Below, piece after piece: positions 55,609 to 63,838 of a stretch of 64,000 nucleotides of DNA; the stretch's first letter is position 1, and each line of letters begins with the position of its first letter. The position numbers were made by a program, and so were the translations under genes. The notes below the pieces were generated by a model that did no database searches, was not told the origin of the DNA, and worked only from the letters and a program-made list of their open reading frames with translations. The DNA is from Defluviitaleaceae bacterium (lineage in GTDB: Bacteria; Bacillota; Clostridia; Lachnospirales; UBA5962): positions 43,777-107,776 of the forward strand of contig WRBA01000006.1 of assembly GCA_009779915.1 (NCBI GenBank). Direction: 5' to 3'.

Positions 55609-56955
55609 ATGCATAAAAAGTTCAACTATAAAACCATACAAAATTTACAAGACGACATAAACCGCTTAGAGTTAGACCTTGGTACAAGCGAGGACTTAAG
55701 CATACTCCTAAAGCCTGTACAGCTTGGGAAACACATTATACCAAACTCCATGGTGGCACATCCAATGGAAGGGGGCGATGCGGACAGCCAAGGGGCACCT
55801 ACCGACCTAACTTTTAGAAAATACGAAGCCGCCGCCAGAGGGGGTGTTGGGCTTATTTGGCTTGAATCCGTAACAATTAACGAGGAAGGCCGCTCAAACA
55901 AAGGGCAGTTGTTTATTAAGGATGAGACTTTGCAAGGCTTTAAAGAGCTTGTACGGCGTATAAATGAAGGGGCTAAAGACTCACCAATTGCCCCTCATAA
56001 GCCTATAACGATATTACAGCTAAACCACAGCGGGCGTTACTCCAAGCCTGAAGGACCTCCCGCTTCCAAGCCAATAATCGCAAGCCATATGCCGGAGCTT
56101 GATGAGCGGCTTAAAATCGACGATACATATCCAATTGTGAGTGATGAATATTTGGAGGGTCTGACGGGACAGTTTGTAAAAGCCTCTGTACTGGCAAAGG
56201 AAGCGGGCTTTAATGGTGTTGATATAAAGGCTTGCCACGGATATTTGCTCCACGAGCTTTTTGCATGTTTTGACAGGGCAGGAAAATACGGCGGCAGTTA
56301 TGAAAACCGCACAGGTCTGTTTATGGAGATTATTGATAAGGTAAAAGAAGCGGTAAATGATCCTGATTTTATAATATCTGTCAGGATAAATATGTACGAT
56401 GCCCTTACGGTAAGTAAAGGCTGGGGCACGGACTTGTCAGATTTTTCAAAAATTGATTTGAAGGAGCCTATACGCCTTGTAAAGGAGCTTGCAGCACGGG
56501 GTGTTGAACTTGTTAATGTGACCATGGGTAATCCGGCGTTTTTGCCCCATATTAGCCGACCTTATGATATGGGGGTTTATTATCCGGAGGAATCGCCCCT
56601 GGAGGGGGTTTACAGGCTCATCCATTACACTCGTGAACTGCAAAGTGCCGTGCCGGAAGCGAAAATAGTAGGAGTAGGCTACAGCTGGCTTAGAGAGCTT
56701 TCCCCATATGTTGCCGCATGGGTTTTAAAGACGGGCGGAGCGAGTTTAATAGGCTGGGGGCGGATGTTTATTGCCTACCCTGATTTTGCGAAAGATATTA
56801 TGGAGAAAGGCAAGCTGCAAAAAAACAAAGTTTGCGTTACATGCAGTAAATGCAGCTTTCTAAGGCGTGACACCGGGCTTTCAGGCTGTGTTATAAGGGA
56901 TACGGAAGGGTATATGAAATTTTATCAAAAAGCATATGGAAAGGATGAAAGCTAA
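55609..56955 (+). CDS. OYE-like NADH:flavin oxidoreductase with C-terminal cysteine cluster
   Basis: 448 aa. FMN barrel of the Old Yellow Enzyme family: VQLGKHIIPNSMVAHPMEGG, ILQLNHSGRYSKP, GVDIKACHGYLLHELFACFD, RAGKYGGSYENR and GWGRMFIAYPDF. The end CVTCSKCSFLRRDTGLSGC could hold an iron-sulfur centre, as in 2,4-dienoyl-CoA reductase-like members. First gene of the apparent sugar-acid operon; AAAGGAG before ATG. Substrate is not known; double-bond reduction in a modified sugar acid is an inference from context. Confidence 0.88.
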   Translation: MHKKFNYKTIQNLQDDINRLELDLGTSEDLSILLKPVQLGKHIIPNSMVAHPMEGGDADSQGAPTDLTFRKYEAAARGGVGLIWLESVTINEEGRSNKGQLFIKDETLQGFKELVRRINEGAKDSPIAPHKPITILQLNHSGRYSKPEGPPASKPIIASHMPELDERLKIDDTYPIVSDEYLEGLTGQFVKASVLAKEAGFNGVDIKACHGYLLHELFACFDRAGKYGGSYENRTGLFMEIIDKVKEAVNDPDFIISVRINMYDALTVSKGWGTDLSDFSKIDLKEPIRLVKELAARGVELVNVTMGNPAFLPHISRPYDMGVYYPEESPLEGVYRLIHYTRELQSAVPEAKIVGVGYSWLRELSPYVAAWVLKTGGASLIGWGRMFIAYPDFAKDIMEKGKLQKNKVCVTCSKCSFLRRDTGLSGCVIRDTEGYMKFYQKAYGKDES

Positions 56956-56956
56956 T

Positions 56957-57718
56957 ATGAGCAAATGTGCAATAGTTACAGGGGGCGCAGGGGGCATAGG
57001 ACTTGGGATTGCGAAGGCTTTGGCTAAAGAAGGCTGCAATATTGTCATAGCTGACATAAGAGCGGATGAGGATGTACATAAGGTAATAAGCGGCCTTGAA
57101 AGCCTTGGGGGCAAAGCCCATTATATAAAATCAAATGTGGCATGCCCTAAGGACCGTGAAAAGCTTATAAAAGAAGCGGTGGAAAGGTTCGGGCGTATAG
57201 ACATTTTGGTAAATAATGCCGGTGTTGCCCCCAAAGTCCGTATGGATTTACTTGAAACCACTGAGGAAAGCTTTGATTTTGTTATGGATATTAACCTTAA
57301 AGGTACATTTTTCCTCTCCCAACTGGCGGCCAGGCAAATGATTTCCCAGGAAAACATTGAACTGCCGCGGATTATTAACATCTCCTCTGTTTCGGCTGAT
57401 ACGTCCTCTATAAACCGTGGGGAATACTGTATATCCAAAGCAGCCGCGTCCATGGTTACTATGCTTTTTGCGGACAGGCTTGCAGAGGAAGGCATAAGGG
57501 TATTTGAAATACGCCCGGGAGTTATAAAAACCGATATGACCGCTGTTGTAACGGAAAAATATGACAAAATGATAGCCGAAGGTCTGACACCTATCAAACG
57601 CTGGGGCTACCCTGAGGATATAGGCGGGATTGTGGCATCCCTTTGCCGCAAGGAATTTGATTTTTGCACAGGTAATGTTATAAATGTTGACGGTGGATTT
57701 CATATAAGGAGGCTGTAA
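56957..57718 (+). CDS. Short-chain dehydrogenase/reductase
   Basis: 253 aa from the ATG at 56957. TGGAGGIGLG at 8-17 binds NAD(P), NNAG at 86-89, catalytic S144, Y157, K161 (GEYCISKAA). Ends NVDGGFHIRRL, the usual SDR C-terminus. D33 in IADIR suggests NAD preference. Begins 1 bp after the OYE-like stop and is followed immediately by the FAD oxidoreductase (TAAATG), so the three are one unit. Likely oxidises or reduces a sugar-acid hydroxyl. Confidence 0.93.
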   Translation: MSKCAIVTGGAGGIGLGIAKALAKEGCNIVIADIRADEDVHKVISGLESLGGKAHYIKSNVACPKDREKLIKEAVERFGRIDILVNNAGVAPKVRMDLLETTEESFDFVMDINLKGTFFLSQLAARQMISQENIELPRIINISSVSADTSSINRGEYCISKAAASMVTMLFADRLAEEGIRVFEIRPGVIKTDMTAVVTEKYDKMIAEGLTPIKRWGYPEDIGGIVASLCRKEFDFCTGNVINVDGGFHIRRL

Positions 57719-59695
57719 ATGACAGGGATTGAGATTGATATTACTAAATATAAGATACACTCGTATAATACTGTAATAGTCGGCTCCGGGGCGGCAGCTT
57801 TTAACGCCGCAAACAGTTTGTATGAGCTTGGGGTAAAAAATATAGCCGTTGTAACGGAAGGGATGAATAAAGGAACCTCAAGAAACACCGGTTCCGACAA
57901 GCAAACCTATTATAAAATGTCTACCAGCGGCGCGGATGGGGACAGCCCTTATAAAATGGCTGAAACCCTCTTTAACGGCGGGGCTATGCACGGTGATATA
58001 GCTTTGGTGGAAGCGGCACTGTCCACTATGAGTTTTTATAATTTAAAGCGCATCGGCGTGCCTTTCCCAACAGACCGGTACGCTCAGCATATTGGCTATA
58101 AAACGGATCACGACCCATATACAAGAGCAAGTTCAGCGGGACCTTTAACCTCAAAGTACATGACGGAGTGTCTGGAGCGGCAAATTAAACTTAAAGACAT
58201 AGATATATTTGATAATTACCAAGTTATATCCGTAGTTAAAGACGGGGAGGAAGCCGCAGGGCTTTTAGCAATCAATTTAACTGATATAAACGAAGAGGAT
58301 TATGGATTTACCCTGTTTAACTCCACAAATGTAATATATTGCACAGGGGGGCCTTCCTGTATTTACTACAGCTCCGTATTTCCCAAAAGCCATTTTGGAG
58401 GCACTGGTGCTGCCCTTGAGGCAGGGGTTTCCGGCATAAATTTGACGGAATGGCAGTATGGTATGGCATCAACCAAATTCCGCTGGAATGTATCCGGCAC
58501 TTATCAGCAGGTGCTTCCCAGGTATGTATCAACTGATGAGAATATGGGGGACGAGCGGGACTTTTTATGTGACTATTTTAAAAGCTTCGGGCAGATGAAT
58601 GATGCGGTGTTTTTAAAAGGCTACCAATGGCCTTTCGACTCTCGTAAAATGGATGATTTTGCCTCGTCAACTATTGATATACTCGTATATATTGAAACCC
58701 AAATTAAGGGGCGGCGGGTGTTTTTAGATTATACTAAAAATCCCTCCTATCCGGGAACGGCTGAAAGTGAACTATTTACCGCTTTATCCAAGGAAAGCTA
58801 CGACTATCTTGCTAATTCCGACGCATTATTCGGCACGCCGATAGAGCGTCTTATGAAAATGAACCCATTGGCAATTGATTTATATCGCACAAACGGCATT
58901 GATATAACTACTGAATATCTTGAGATTGATGTATGCGCCCAGCATAATAACGGCGGGCTTTTAGGGGATATATGGTGGCAAAGTAATGTAGCGGGCTTTT
59001 TCCCTGTTGGGGAGGTGTGCGGTACTATGGGGGTTTACCGCCCCGGCGGCTCCGCCCTTAACTCAACCCAAACAGGAGGGGCAAGGGCGGCACTGTATAT
59101 AAGCAAGCGGCGCAAATCACCACCGAGGAGCTTGGAGGCTTTTATGAAAGCCGCTGAACCCGCCGTTAAAGCCAAGTTAGCACAGGCAAAGAGTGTAAAT
59201 TTAGGCGATAAGACTAATATTATGGATATACGTATTGAATGCCAGAAAACTATGACTAAATTTGCCGCATTTTTCCGGGCGGCAGATGGGATTAGGGAAA
59301 TAATGCCTGATTTTAGTGAGAAGATTAAGTCAATTTTTGAAAAATCGCAAATTGTGTCAGTCAGGGAAATAAGCGAAGTTTTCAGAAATTATGATATGCT
59401 TATCTGCCAGTATACTTACCTTAGCGCAATGGCTGAATATGCTAAAAAAGGCGGACAAAGCAGGGGATCATATGTAATTATTGAAGATGACGGCGAATAC
59501 AGCTTTGACAGCGAAAAGCTTAAATTTAAATACTCGATTGATAACAAATTAAGCGGTACTGCTTGTGTGTCTACCTATGATAAAGTCAAAGGTACGGTTA
59601 GCCACCGTTGGGATATGGTGCGCCCTATCCCTGCTGATGACAGCTGGTTTGAAAATGTTTGGAGCGATTATAGGAACGATAAATTTTATTATTAG
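57719..59695 (+). CDS. FAD-dependent oxidoreductase, fumarate reductase/SDH flavoprotein type
   Basis: 658 aa. FAD_binding_2 fold: NTVIVGSGAAAFNAANSLYE dinucleotide motif, GTSRNTGSDKQTYYKM, and AQHNNGGLLGDIWWQSNVAG plus GGSALNSTQTGGARAALYIS at the active-site side. No iron-sulfur subunit is encoded nearby. It is too long for aspartate oxidase and lacks its signature EMAR region; substrate unknown. Stop codon overlaps a hairpin. Confidence 0.88.
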   Translation: MTGIEIDITKYKIHSYNTVIVGSGAAAFNAANSLYELGVKNIAVVTEGMNKGTSRNTGSDKQTYYKMSTSGADGDSPYKMAETLFNGGAMHGDIALVEAALSTMSFYNLKRIGVPFPTDRYAQHIGYKTDHDPYTRASSAGPLTSKYMTECLERQIKLKDIDIFDNYQVISVVKDGEEAAGLLAINLTDINEEDYGFTLFNSTNVIYCTGGPSCIYYSSVFPKSHFGGTGAALEAGVSGINLTEWQYGMASTKFRWNVSGTYQQVLPRYVSTDENMGDERDFLCDYFKSFGQMNDAVFLKGYQWPFDSRKMDDFASSTIDILVYIETQIKGRRVFLDYTKNPSYPGTAESELFTALSKESYDYLANSDALFGTPIERLMKMNPLAIDLYRTNGIDITTEYLEIDVCAQHNNGGLLGDIWWQSNVAGFFPVGEVCGTMGVYRPGGSALNSTQTGGARAALYISKRRKSPPRSLEAFMKAAEPAVKAKLAQAKSVNLGDKTNIMDIRIECQKTMTKFAAFFRAADGIREIMPDFSEKIKSIFEKSQIVSVREISEVFRNYDMLICQYTYLSAMAEYAKKGGQSRGSYVIIEDDGEYSFDSEKLKFKYSIDNKLSGTACVSTYDKVKGTVSHRWDMVRPIPADDSWFENVWSDYRNDKFYY

Positions 59696-59716
59696 AACCT
59701 GTTTAGTAACAGGTTC
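59695..59716. repeat. Hairpin at the oxidoreductase stop codon
   Basis: GAACCTGTT-TAGT-AACAGGTTC; the first G is the last base of the TAG stop. AGAACCTGTTTAGTA matches the ends of 36733-36946. The kdgK ribosome site GGGGAGGGG follows. Confidence 0.75.
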
Positions 59717-59730
59717 CGGGGAGGGGTTTT

Positions 59731-60753
59731 ATGAGTAAAATTGTTTGTTTTGGCGAAATTATGTTAAGGCTTGCGCCTCCAGGGTATCAAAGATTTACTC
59801 AGGCTGACACCTTTGAGGCGGTATACGGCGGCGGTGAGGCAAATGTTGCCGTATCTCTTGCGAATTTTGGGCTGGAGGCATCTTATATAACGAAAATACC
59901 CAATAACCCTATCGGTCAGTCCGCTATAAATGAGCTTAGGCGATATGGTGTCGATACATGTGAAATACTTAGGGGCGGTCAGCGGCTTGGTATATACTTC
60001 CTTGAAAAAGGGGCGTCCCAGCGTGCCTCTGTGGTTGTGTATGATAGGAAATATTCCTCAATATCAGAAGTTAAGCTTGGAGAGTTTGATTGGGGTAGGA
60101 TATTTAAAGGTGCCAAATGGTTCCATTTTACCGGCATAACTCCGGCACTTAGTAAAGCAGCCGCTGATGTGACTATGGAAGCGGCGAAAGCAGCTAAAAA
60201 ACTTGGTATTACCGTAAGCTGCGACCTTAATTACCGCAAAAACCTTTGGACACCGGATGAAGCAGGTAAAGTAATGAGCGGGCTTATGCCTTATGTGGAT
60301 TTATGTATCGCCAACGAAGAGGACGCGGAGAAGGTTTTCGGCATAAAAGCCGATGAAACCGAGGTTTCAGAGGGCAAGCTTAGCCATGAGGCGTATAAGC
60401 AAGTGGCGAAGAAGCTTAAGGATAAGTTTAGCTTTAAAAAAGTGGCAATAACCTTGCGCGAAAGTATGTCGGCAGATGATAACATTTGGTCAGGTATGCT
60501 TTATGATGGTGAAAATTATCATTTTTCACAAAAATACGACATACATATTGTTGATAGAGTTGGGGGCGGGGACTCCTTCGCCGCAGGGCTTATTTACGGC
60601 ATGATGAGGGATATGACGGATATGGAATCCCTTGAGTTTGCCGTTGCCGCGTCTTGTCTTAAACACTCCATCGAAGGGGACGCAAACCATGTGTCAGCAG
60701 CCGAGGTAAAAGCACTTATGGGGGGCGACGCTTCCGGGCGCGTTAAAAGATAG
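59731..60753 (+). CDS. kdgK: 2-keto-3-deoxygluconate kinase (PfkB family)
   Basis: 340 aa. PfkB sugar kinase: N-terminal GGGEANVAVSLANFGLEASY and C-terminal DRVGGGDSFAAGLIYGMMRD with the catalytic Asp. The directly following KDPG aldolase gene makes KDG the expected substrate. GAGGGG before ATG. The TAG stop is the first three bases of the next hairpin repeat. Confidence 0.9.
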   Translation: MSKIVCFGEIMLRLAPPGYQRFTQADTFEAVYGGGEANVAVSLANFGLEASYITKIPNNPIGQSAINELRRYGVDTCEILRGGQRLGIYFLEKGASQRASVVVYDRKYSSISEVKLGEFDWGRIFKGAKWFHFTGITPALSKAAADVTMEAAKAAKKLGITVSCDLNYRKNLWTPDEAGKVMSGLMPYVDLCIANEEDAEKVFGIKADETEVSEGKLSHEAYKQVAKKLKDKFSFKKVAITLRESMSADDNIWSGMLYDGENYHFSQKYDIHIVDRVGGGDSFAAGLIYGMMRDMTDMESLEFAVAASCLKHSIEGDANHVSAAEVKALMGGDASGRVKR

Positions 60754-60779
60754 GTCAAGGTTTGACTATTCTTGACCTA
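60751..60779. repeat. TAGGTCAAGG hairpin supplying the kdgK stop codon
   Basis: TAGGTCAAG and CTTGACCTA around GTTTGACTATT, the same family as 953 and 42757; the first three bases are the kdgK TAG. Confidence 0.8.
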
Positions 60780-60792
60780 AGGGGGATTATTT

Positions 60793-61752
60793 ATGGAAAT
60801 GACAGATATATTGTTTAACGCGGCAATTGTACCGGTAGTAAAAATTGATGATGCGAAAAATGCTGTGCCCCTGGCGAAAGCCGTTCAGGCAGGAGGATTG
60901 CCTTGTATTGAGATAACTTTAAGGACGGAGGAAGGTATAAAAGCCATCAAATACATAGCTGATGCAATGCCGGATTTTTGTGTTGGCGCAGGTACCGTCC
61001 TTACAACAGCACAGGTTGATGAAGCACTAAAAGCAGGGGCACGTTTTATTGTCTCTCCCGGTTTTAATCCGGCTGTTGCTGCCCATTGCATAGAGAGAGG
61101 CGTCCCTGTTTATCCGGGCTGCACAACTCCATCAGATATGGAAAAAGCTATGGAAATGGGACTGTCCACTGTTAAATTCTTCCCGGCTGAGGCAAGCGGC
61201 GGCTTGGATTTTCTTAAAGCAGTTGCGGCACCTTATCCTAAGCTGAAATTTATGCCAACAGGCGGCATAAACGAAAAAAATATCAACAATTACCTTGCTT
61301 TTGACAAGATTATCGCTTGCGGCGGCTCATGGATGGTTAAAGATGAGCTGATAGGAAGCGGCAAATTTGATGAGATTACGGCACTTACTAAATCGGCGGT
61401 TAAAACTGTAATGGGCTTTAAACTGGCACACATCGGCATTAATACGGAGACCCCTGAGGATGCTCTTAAAACAGCCCGCAAATTTAGCATATTATTTGAC
61501 CTTGAGGTTAAGGAGGGTGAGGCTTCTGTTTTCGCAGGGGCGGATGTGGAGTGTTTGTGCCAAAAAGGTTTAGGTGAAAAAGGGCATATTGCTTTTTTTA
61601 CAAACAATATACATAGGGCAATAAGTTATTTAGAGCAATCAGGCTTTGAAATAAGCAGAGAAACTGCTAAAACTGACCCTAAAGGAAAGTTGATAGCCAT
61701 ATACTTAAAAGAAGATATTATGGGTTTTGCAATCCATTTGTTGCAAAAATGA
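60793..61752 (+). CDS. KDPG/KHG aldolase fused to a VOC (glyoxalase-type) domain
   Basis: 319 aa. Residues 1-213 are a class I aldolase: E40 and R44 in CIEITLRT, K128 Schiff-base lysine in VKFFPAEASGG, GAGTVLT. Residues of about 214-319 (FKLAHIGINTETPEDALKTA to GFAIHLLQK) form a VOC fold with an HIGIN strand. KDPG aldolase alone is about 210 aa, so the C-terminal third is an addition; such fusions occur in Clostridia as far as I recall. Splits KDPG into pyruvate and glyceraldehyde-3-phosphate; VOC role unknown. Last gene of the operon. Confidence 0.9.
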   Translation: MEMTDILFNAAIVPVVKIDDAKNAVPLAKAVQAGGLPCIEITLRTEEGIKAIKYIADAMPDFCVGAGTVLTTAQVDEALKAGARFIVSPGFNPAVAAHCIERGVPVYPGCTTPSDMEKAMEMGLSTVKFFPAEASGGLDFLKAVAAPYPKLKFMPTGGINEKNINNYLAFDKIIACGGSWMVKDELIGSGKFDEITALTKSAVKTVMGFKLAHIGINTETPEDALKTARKFSILFDLEVKEGEASVFAGADVECLCQKGLGEKGHIAFFTNNIHRAISYLEQSGFEISRETAKTDPKGKLIAIYLKEDIMGFAIHLLQK

Positions 61753-61784
61753 TAATGTTTATGTTATACTATGATGATAGCATG

Positions 61785-62037
61785 TAGCAAACGACTTTCG
61801 AAATCGTGATTCGGCAGTGCGCTATAGCAAACGACTTTCGAAATCGTGATTCGGCAGCGCGCTAAAACCTTCGGTTTTACCCAAAAGCACCTACCCCAAC
61901 TGCTTTTGGGCCGCGCTTGCCCAATCACGTTTCTCAATGTCGTTTGCTATAAAATCTTCGGTTTTGCCCAAAAGCACCTACCCCAACTACTTTTGGGCTG
62001 CACTTGCCCAATCATATTTCTCAATGTCGTTTGCTAT
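61785..62037. repeat. Tandem palindromic array of four units
   Basis: Two 40-bp units TAGCAAACGACTTTCGAAAT... (61785-61824, 61825-61864, one mismatch) are followed by two units of about 88 bp (61863-61951, 61952-62037), each with CCCAAAAGC/GCTTTTGGG and ending GTCGTTTGCTATA. The last parts are inverted diverged copies of the first units, so the block folds as a large hairpin set. Confidence 0.8.
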
Positions 62038-62043
62038 AGTATA

Positions 62044-62120
62044 CTGAAATCCGAGCAAATATAGAAACAAAAATGTTACTATTTTGTTCGGATAAGTTGT
62101 GCAGCTTGTGCAGCACAGCC
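62044..62120. repeat. Dispersed hairpin repeat, GAAATCC family, copy 3
   Basis: TCCGAGCAAATATAGAAAC faces GTTACTATTTTGTTCGGA, then AAGTTGTGCAGC, a 9-bp TTGTGCAGC repeat and ACAGCC, homologous to 22624-22690. Confidence 0.8.
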
Positions 62121-62171
62121 TAGATGAATTTAAGTATAAATTGGCAAAAAAACTAAAACAAGAGGTGAATT

Positions 62172-63770
62172 ATGAAAAAGAAAGCTATTTTAAGTCTGGC
62201 ACTTGCAGGTGCTTTATTACTCGGTGCTTGTACACCTGCACAGCAGCAAGCTACTCCTCCGGCAGGCGGCACTCAGACAGAGACAACTACTCCTGAACAG
62301 GGCGGCACAACAACTACTACGGAAACGCAGCAGCCTGCGAATTTAGACCGCGGTCTTACAATGGCCGGCATAGCTGAACCGCCAAGTATTGCAATTGCAA
62401 GGCATACTACCTTGGTTGGTCATTTTATGAATGTTATGCAAAGTAACGGGCTTTTCAGGACTTATTACGGAACTTCTACTCCGGTTCCCGACTTAGTGCG
62501 TGAGTGGAGAGCGGTAACAGACACTATATTTGAGTTTGACCTTCATGAAGGCGTACTCTTCCACAACGGCGAAGAATTAACTGCCGATGACGTTGTAGCG
62601 TCTATGTATTATGTTAGGACTACTCCTGATCAAAGAGCGGTTCATCTTAGCGCAGTAGGCTGGGAAGCGGTTGACCGTTACACCGTAAGATTTGATACAG
62701 GGGAGCCTCAAGCTCTTTTCTTCTTTGACTTGGCTCACCATGGTAATCATATTATGCCAAGGGCTTTGATTGAAGAAGGCAACGACTTCGATTTAAACCC
62801 TGTAGGCACCGGTCCTTTCGTGTTTGATGAATGGAGGCGCGGCGATTCGTTACGCTGGACCAGGTTCGATGAATATTTTGATGTTGATCGTGCCCCAACT
62901 CTTGCTTATATACATTGGAGGATTATACCTGAGGGTACCTCGAGAGCTATAGCCCTTGAAGCCGGCGAGGTTGATTATTTGCTGGATGTACCATTCCCTG
63001 ACATTCCAAGACTTGAAGCGGAGCCGCATCTTACGGTTCAGTCAGTTGCCTCTACTACATTCCAATATCTGACATTAAATAATGACAGATTCCCATTCAA
63101 CAATATTCATGTAAGGCATGCTATTGACATGGCACTTGACAGAGAAGCGATGCTTATTGCCAGCTTGGACGGTTACGGCGTTGCTATTTCAGGTACTATA
63201 CCACCAATGATGCCGGGGGCGTCACCTCATAATTTAAGGGAATTTGACCCGCAAGGTGCAAGGGATTTACTTGCGGAGCATAATCTTGACCCTGCAACTT
63301 TAGGCTTTGAAATGATAGTCTTTGACGAAATGCAAAGACGCCGCGCGGAAGTTGCACAAGCTAATCTTATGGATATCGGTATCCAAACCACTATCTCTCA
63401 GGTAGACTTTGCAACTTGGGGGGACTTAACAATTGGTGATACTTTTGACGCTTCTTTTGCAAACTGGACTTCACTTAACCTTCTTGCGTTTATGAGAAGT
63501 TTGCTTACCATAGAATTTATTGATATTAATAATAGGAGCCGCTTCCGCAACGAGGAAGTTTCCGATATAATTGAAACCGCTATGGTAACAGTAGATGAGG
63601 CTCAAAGGCTTGCTATGCTTTATGATGCTTCAACAATAACTAATTACTACAGCCCGCATCTTGCAACTAATATGGGCCTTATAATAAGGGCTTTCAATGC
63701 AAACCTTCACGCTCCTGAACTTGGCGGAAACGGCTTTATGCATATGAATATGATGCGTTGGATGGACTAG
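62172..63770 (+). CDS. Orphan family 5 solute-binding lipoprotein (3)
   Basis: 532 aa, AAGAGGTG before ATG. Lipobox LGAC, then a Gln/Thr/Gly-rich tether of about 40 residues. Motifs as in the other two copies: EPPSIAIARH, GVLFHNGEELTADDVVASMY, GTGPFVFDEW, IPEGTSRAIALEAGEVDYLL, end HMNMMRWMD. No permease near. It follows the sugar-acid operon by about 420 bp of repeats, so a link with that pathway is possible but unproven. Confidence 0.92.
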   Translation: MKKKAILSLALAGALLLGACTPAQQQATPPAGGTQTETTTPEQGGTTTTTETQQPANLDRGLTMAGIAEPPSIAIARHTTLVGHFMNVMQSNGLFRTYYGTSTPVPDLVREWRAVTDTIFEFDLHEGVLFHNGEELTADDVVASMYYVRTTPDQRAVHLSAVGWEAVDRYTVRFDTGEPQALFFFDLAHHGNHIMPRALIEEGNDFDLNPVGTGPFVFDEWRRGDSLRWTRFDEYFDVDRAPTLAYIHWRIIPEGTSRAIALEAGEVDYLLDVPFPDIPRLEAEPHLTVQSVASTTFQYLTLNNDRFPFNNIHVRHAIDMALDREAMLIASLDGYGVAISGTIPPMMPGASPHNLREFDPQGARDLLAEHNLDPATLGFEMIVFDEMQRRRAEVAQANLMDIGIQTTISQVDFATWGDLTIGDTFDASFANWTSLNLLAFMRSLLTIEFIDINNRSRFRNEEVSDIIETAMVTVDEAQRLAMLYDASTITNYYSPHLATNMGLIIRAFNANLHAPELGGNGFMHMNMMRWMD

Positions 63771-63791
63771 ATTTATTATATTAAAACAAAC

Positions 63792-63833
63792 AAAACCGCC
63801 ATGGTGGGTTATACTCTGCCATGGCGGTTTTTT
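63792..63833 (+). terminator. Terminator after binding protein 3
   Basis: AAAACCGCCATGG, 14 bases, CCATGGCGGTTTTTT. Confidence 0.92.
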
Positions 63834-63838
63834 GATGG

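Noticed and set aside
57121..57760. Two long minus-strand ORFs over the SDR gene
   Set aside because: Both mirror a gene with a complete SDR motif set; no ribosome sites or domains.
61785..61864. Possible CRISPR array
   Set aside because: The units are contiguous without spacers and no cas genes are present.
61846..62064. 72-codon ORF with repeated LPQLLLG segments
   Set aside because: It is the tandem palindromic array read as protein; the repetition is that of the DNA and no ribosome site precedes it.
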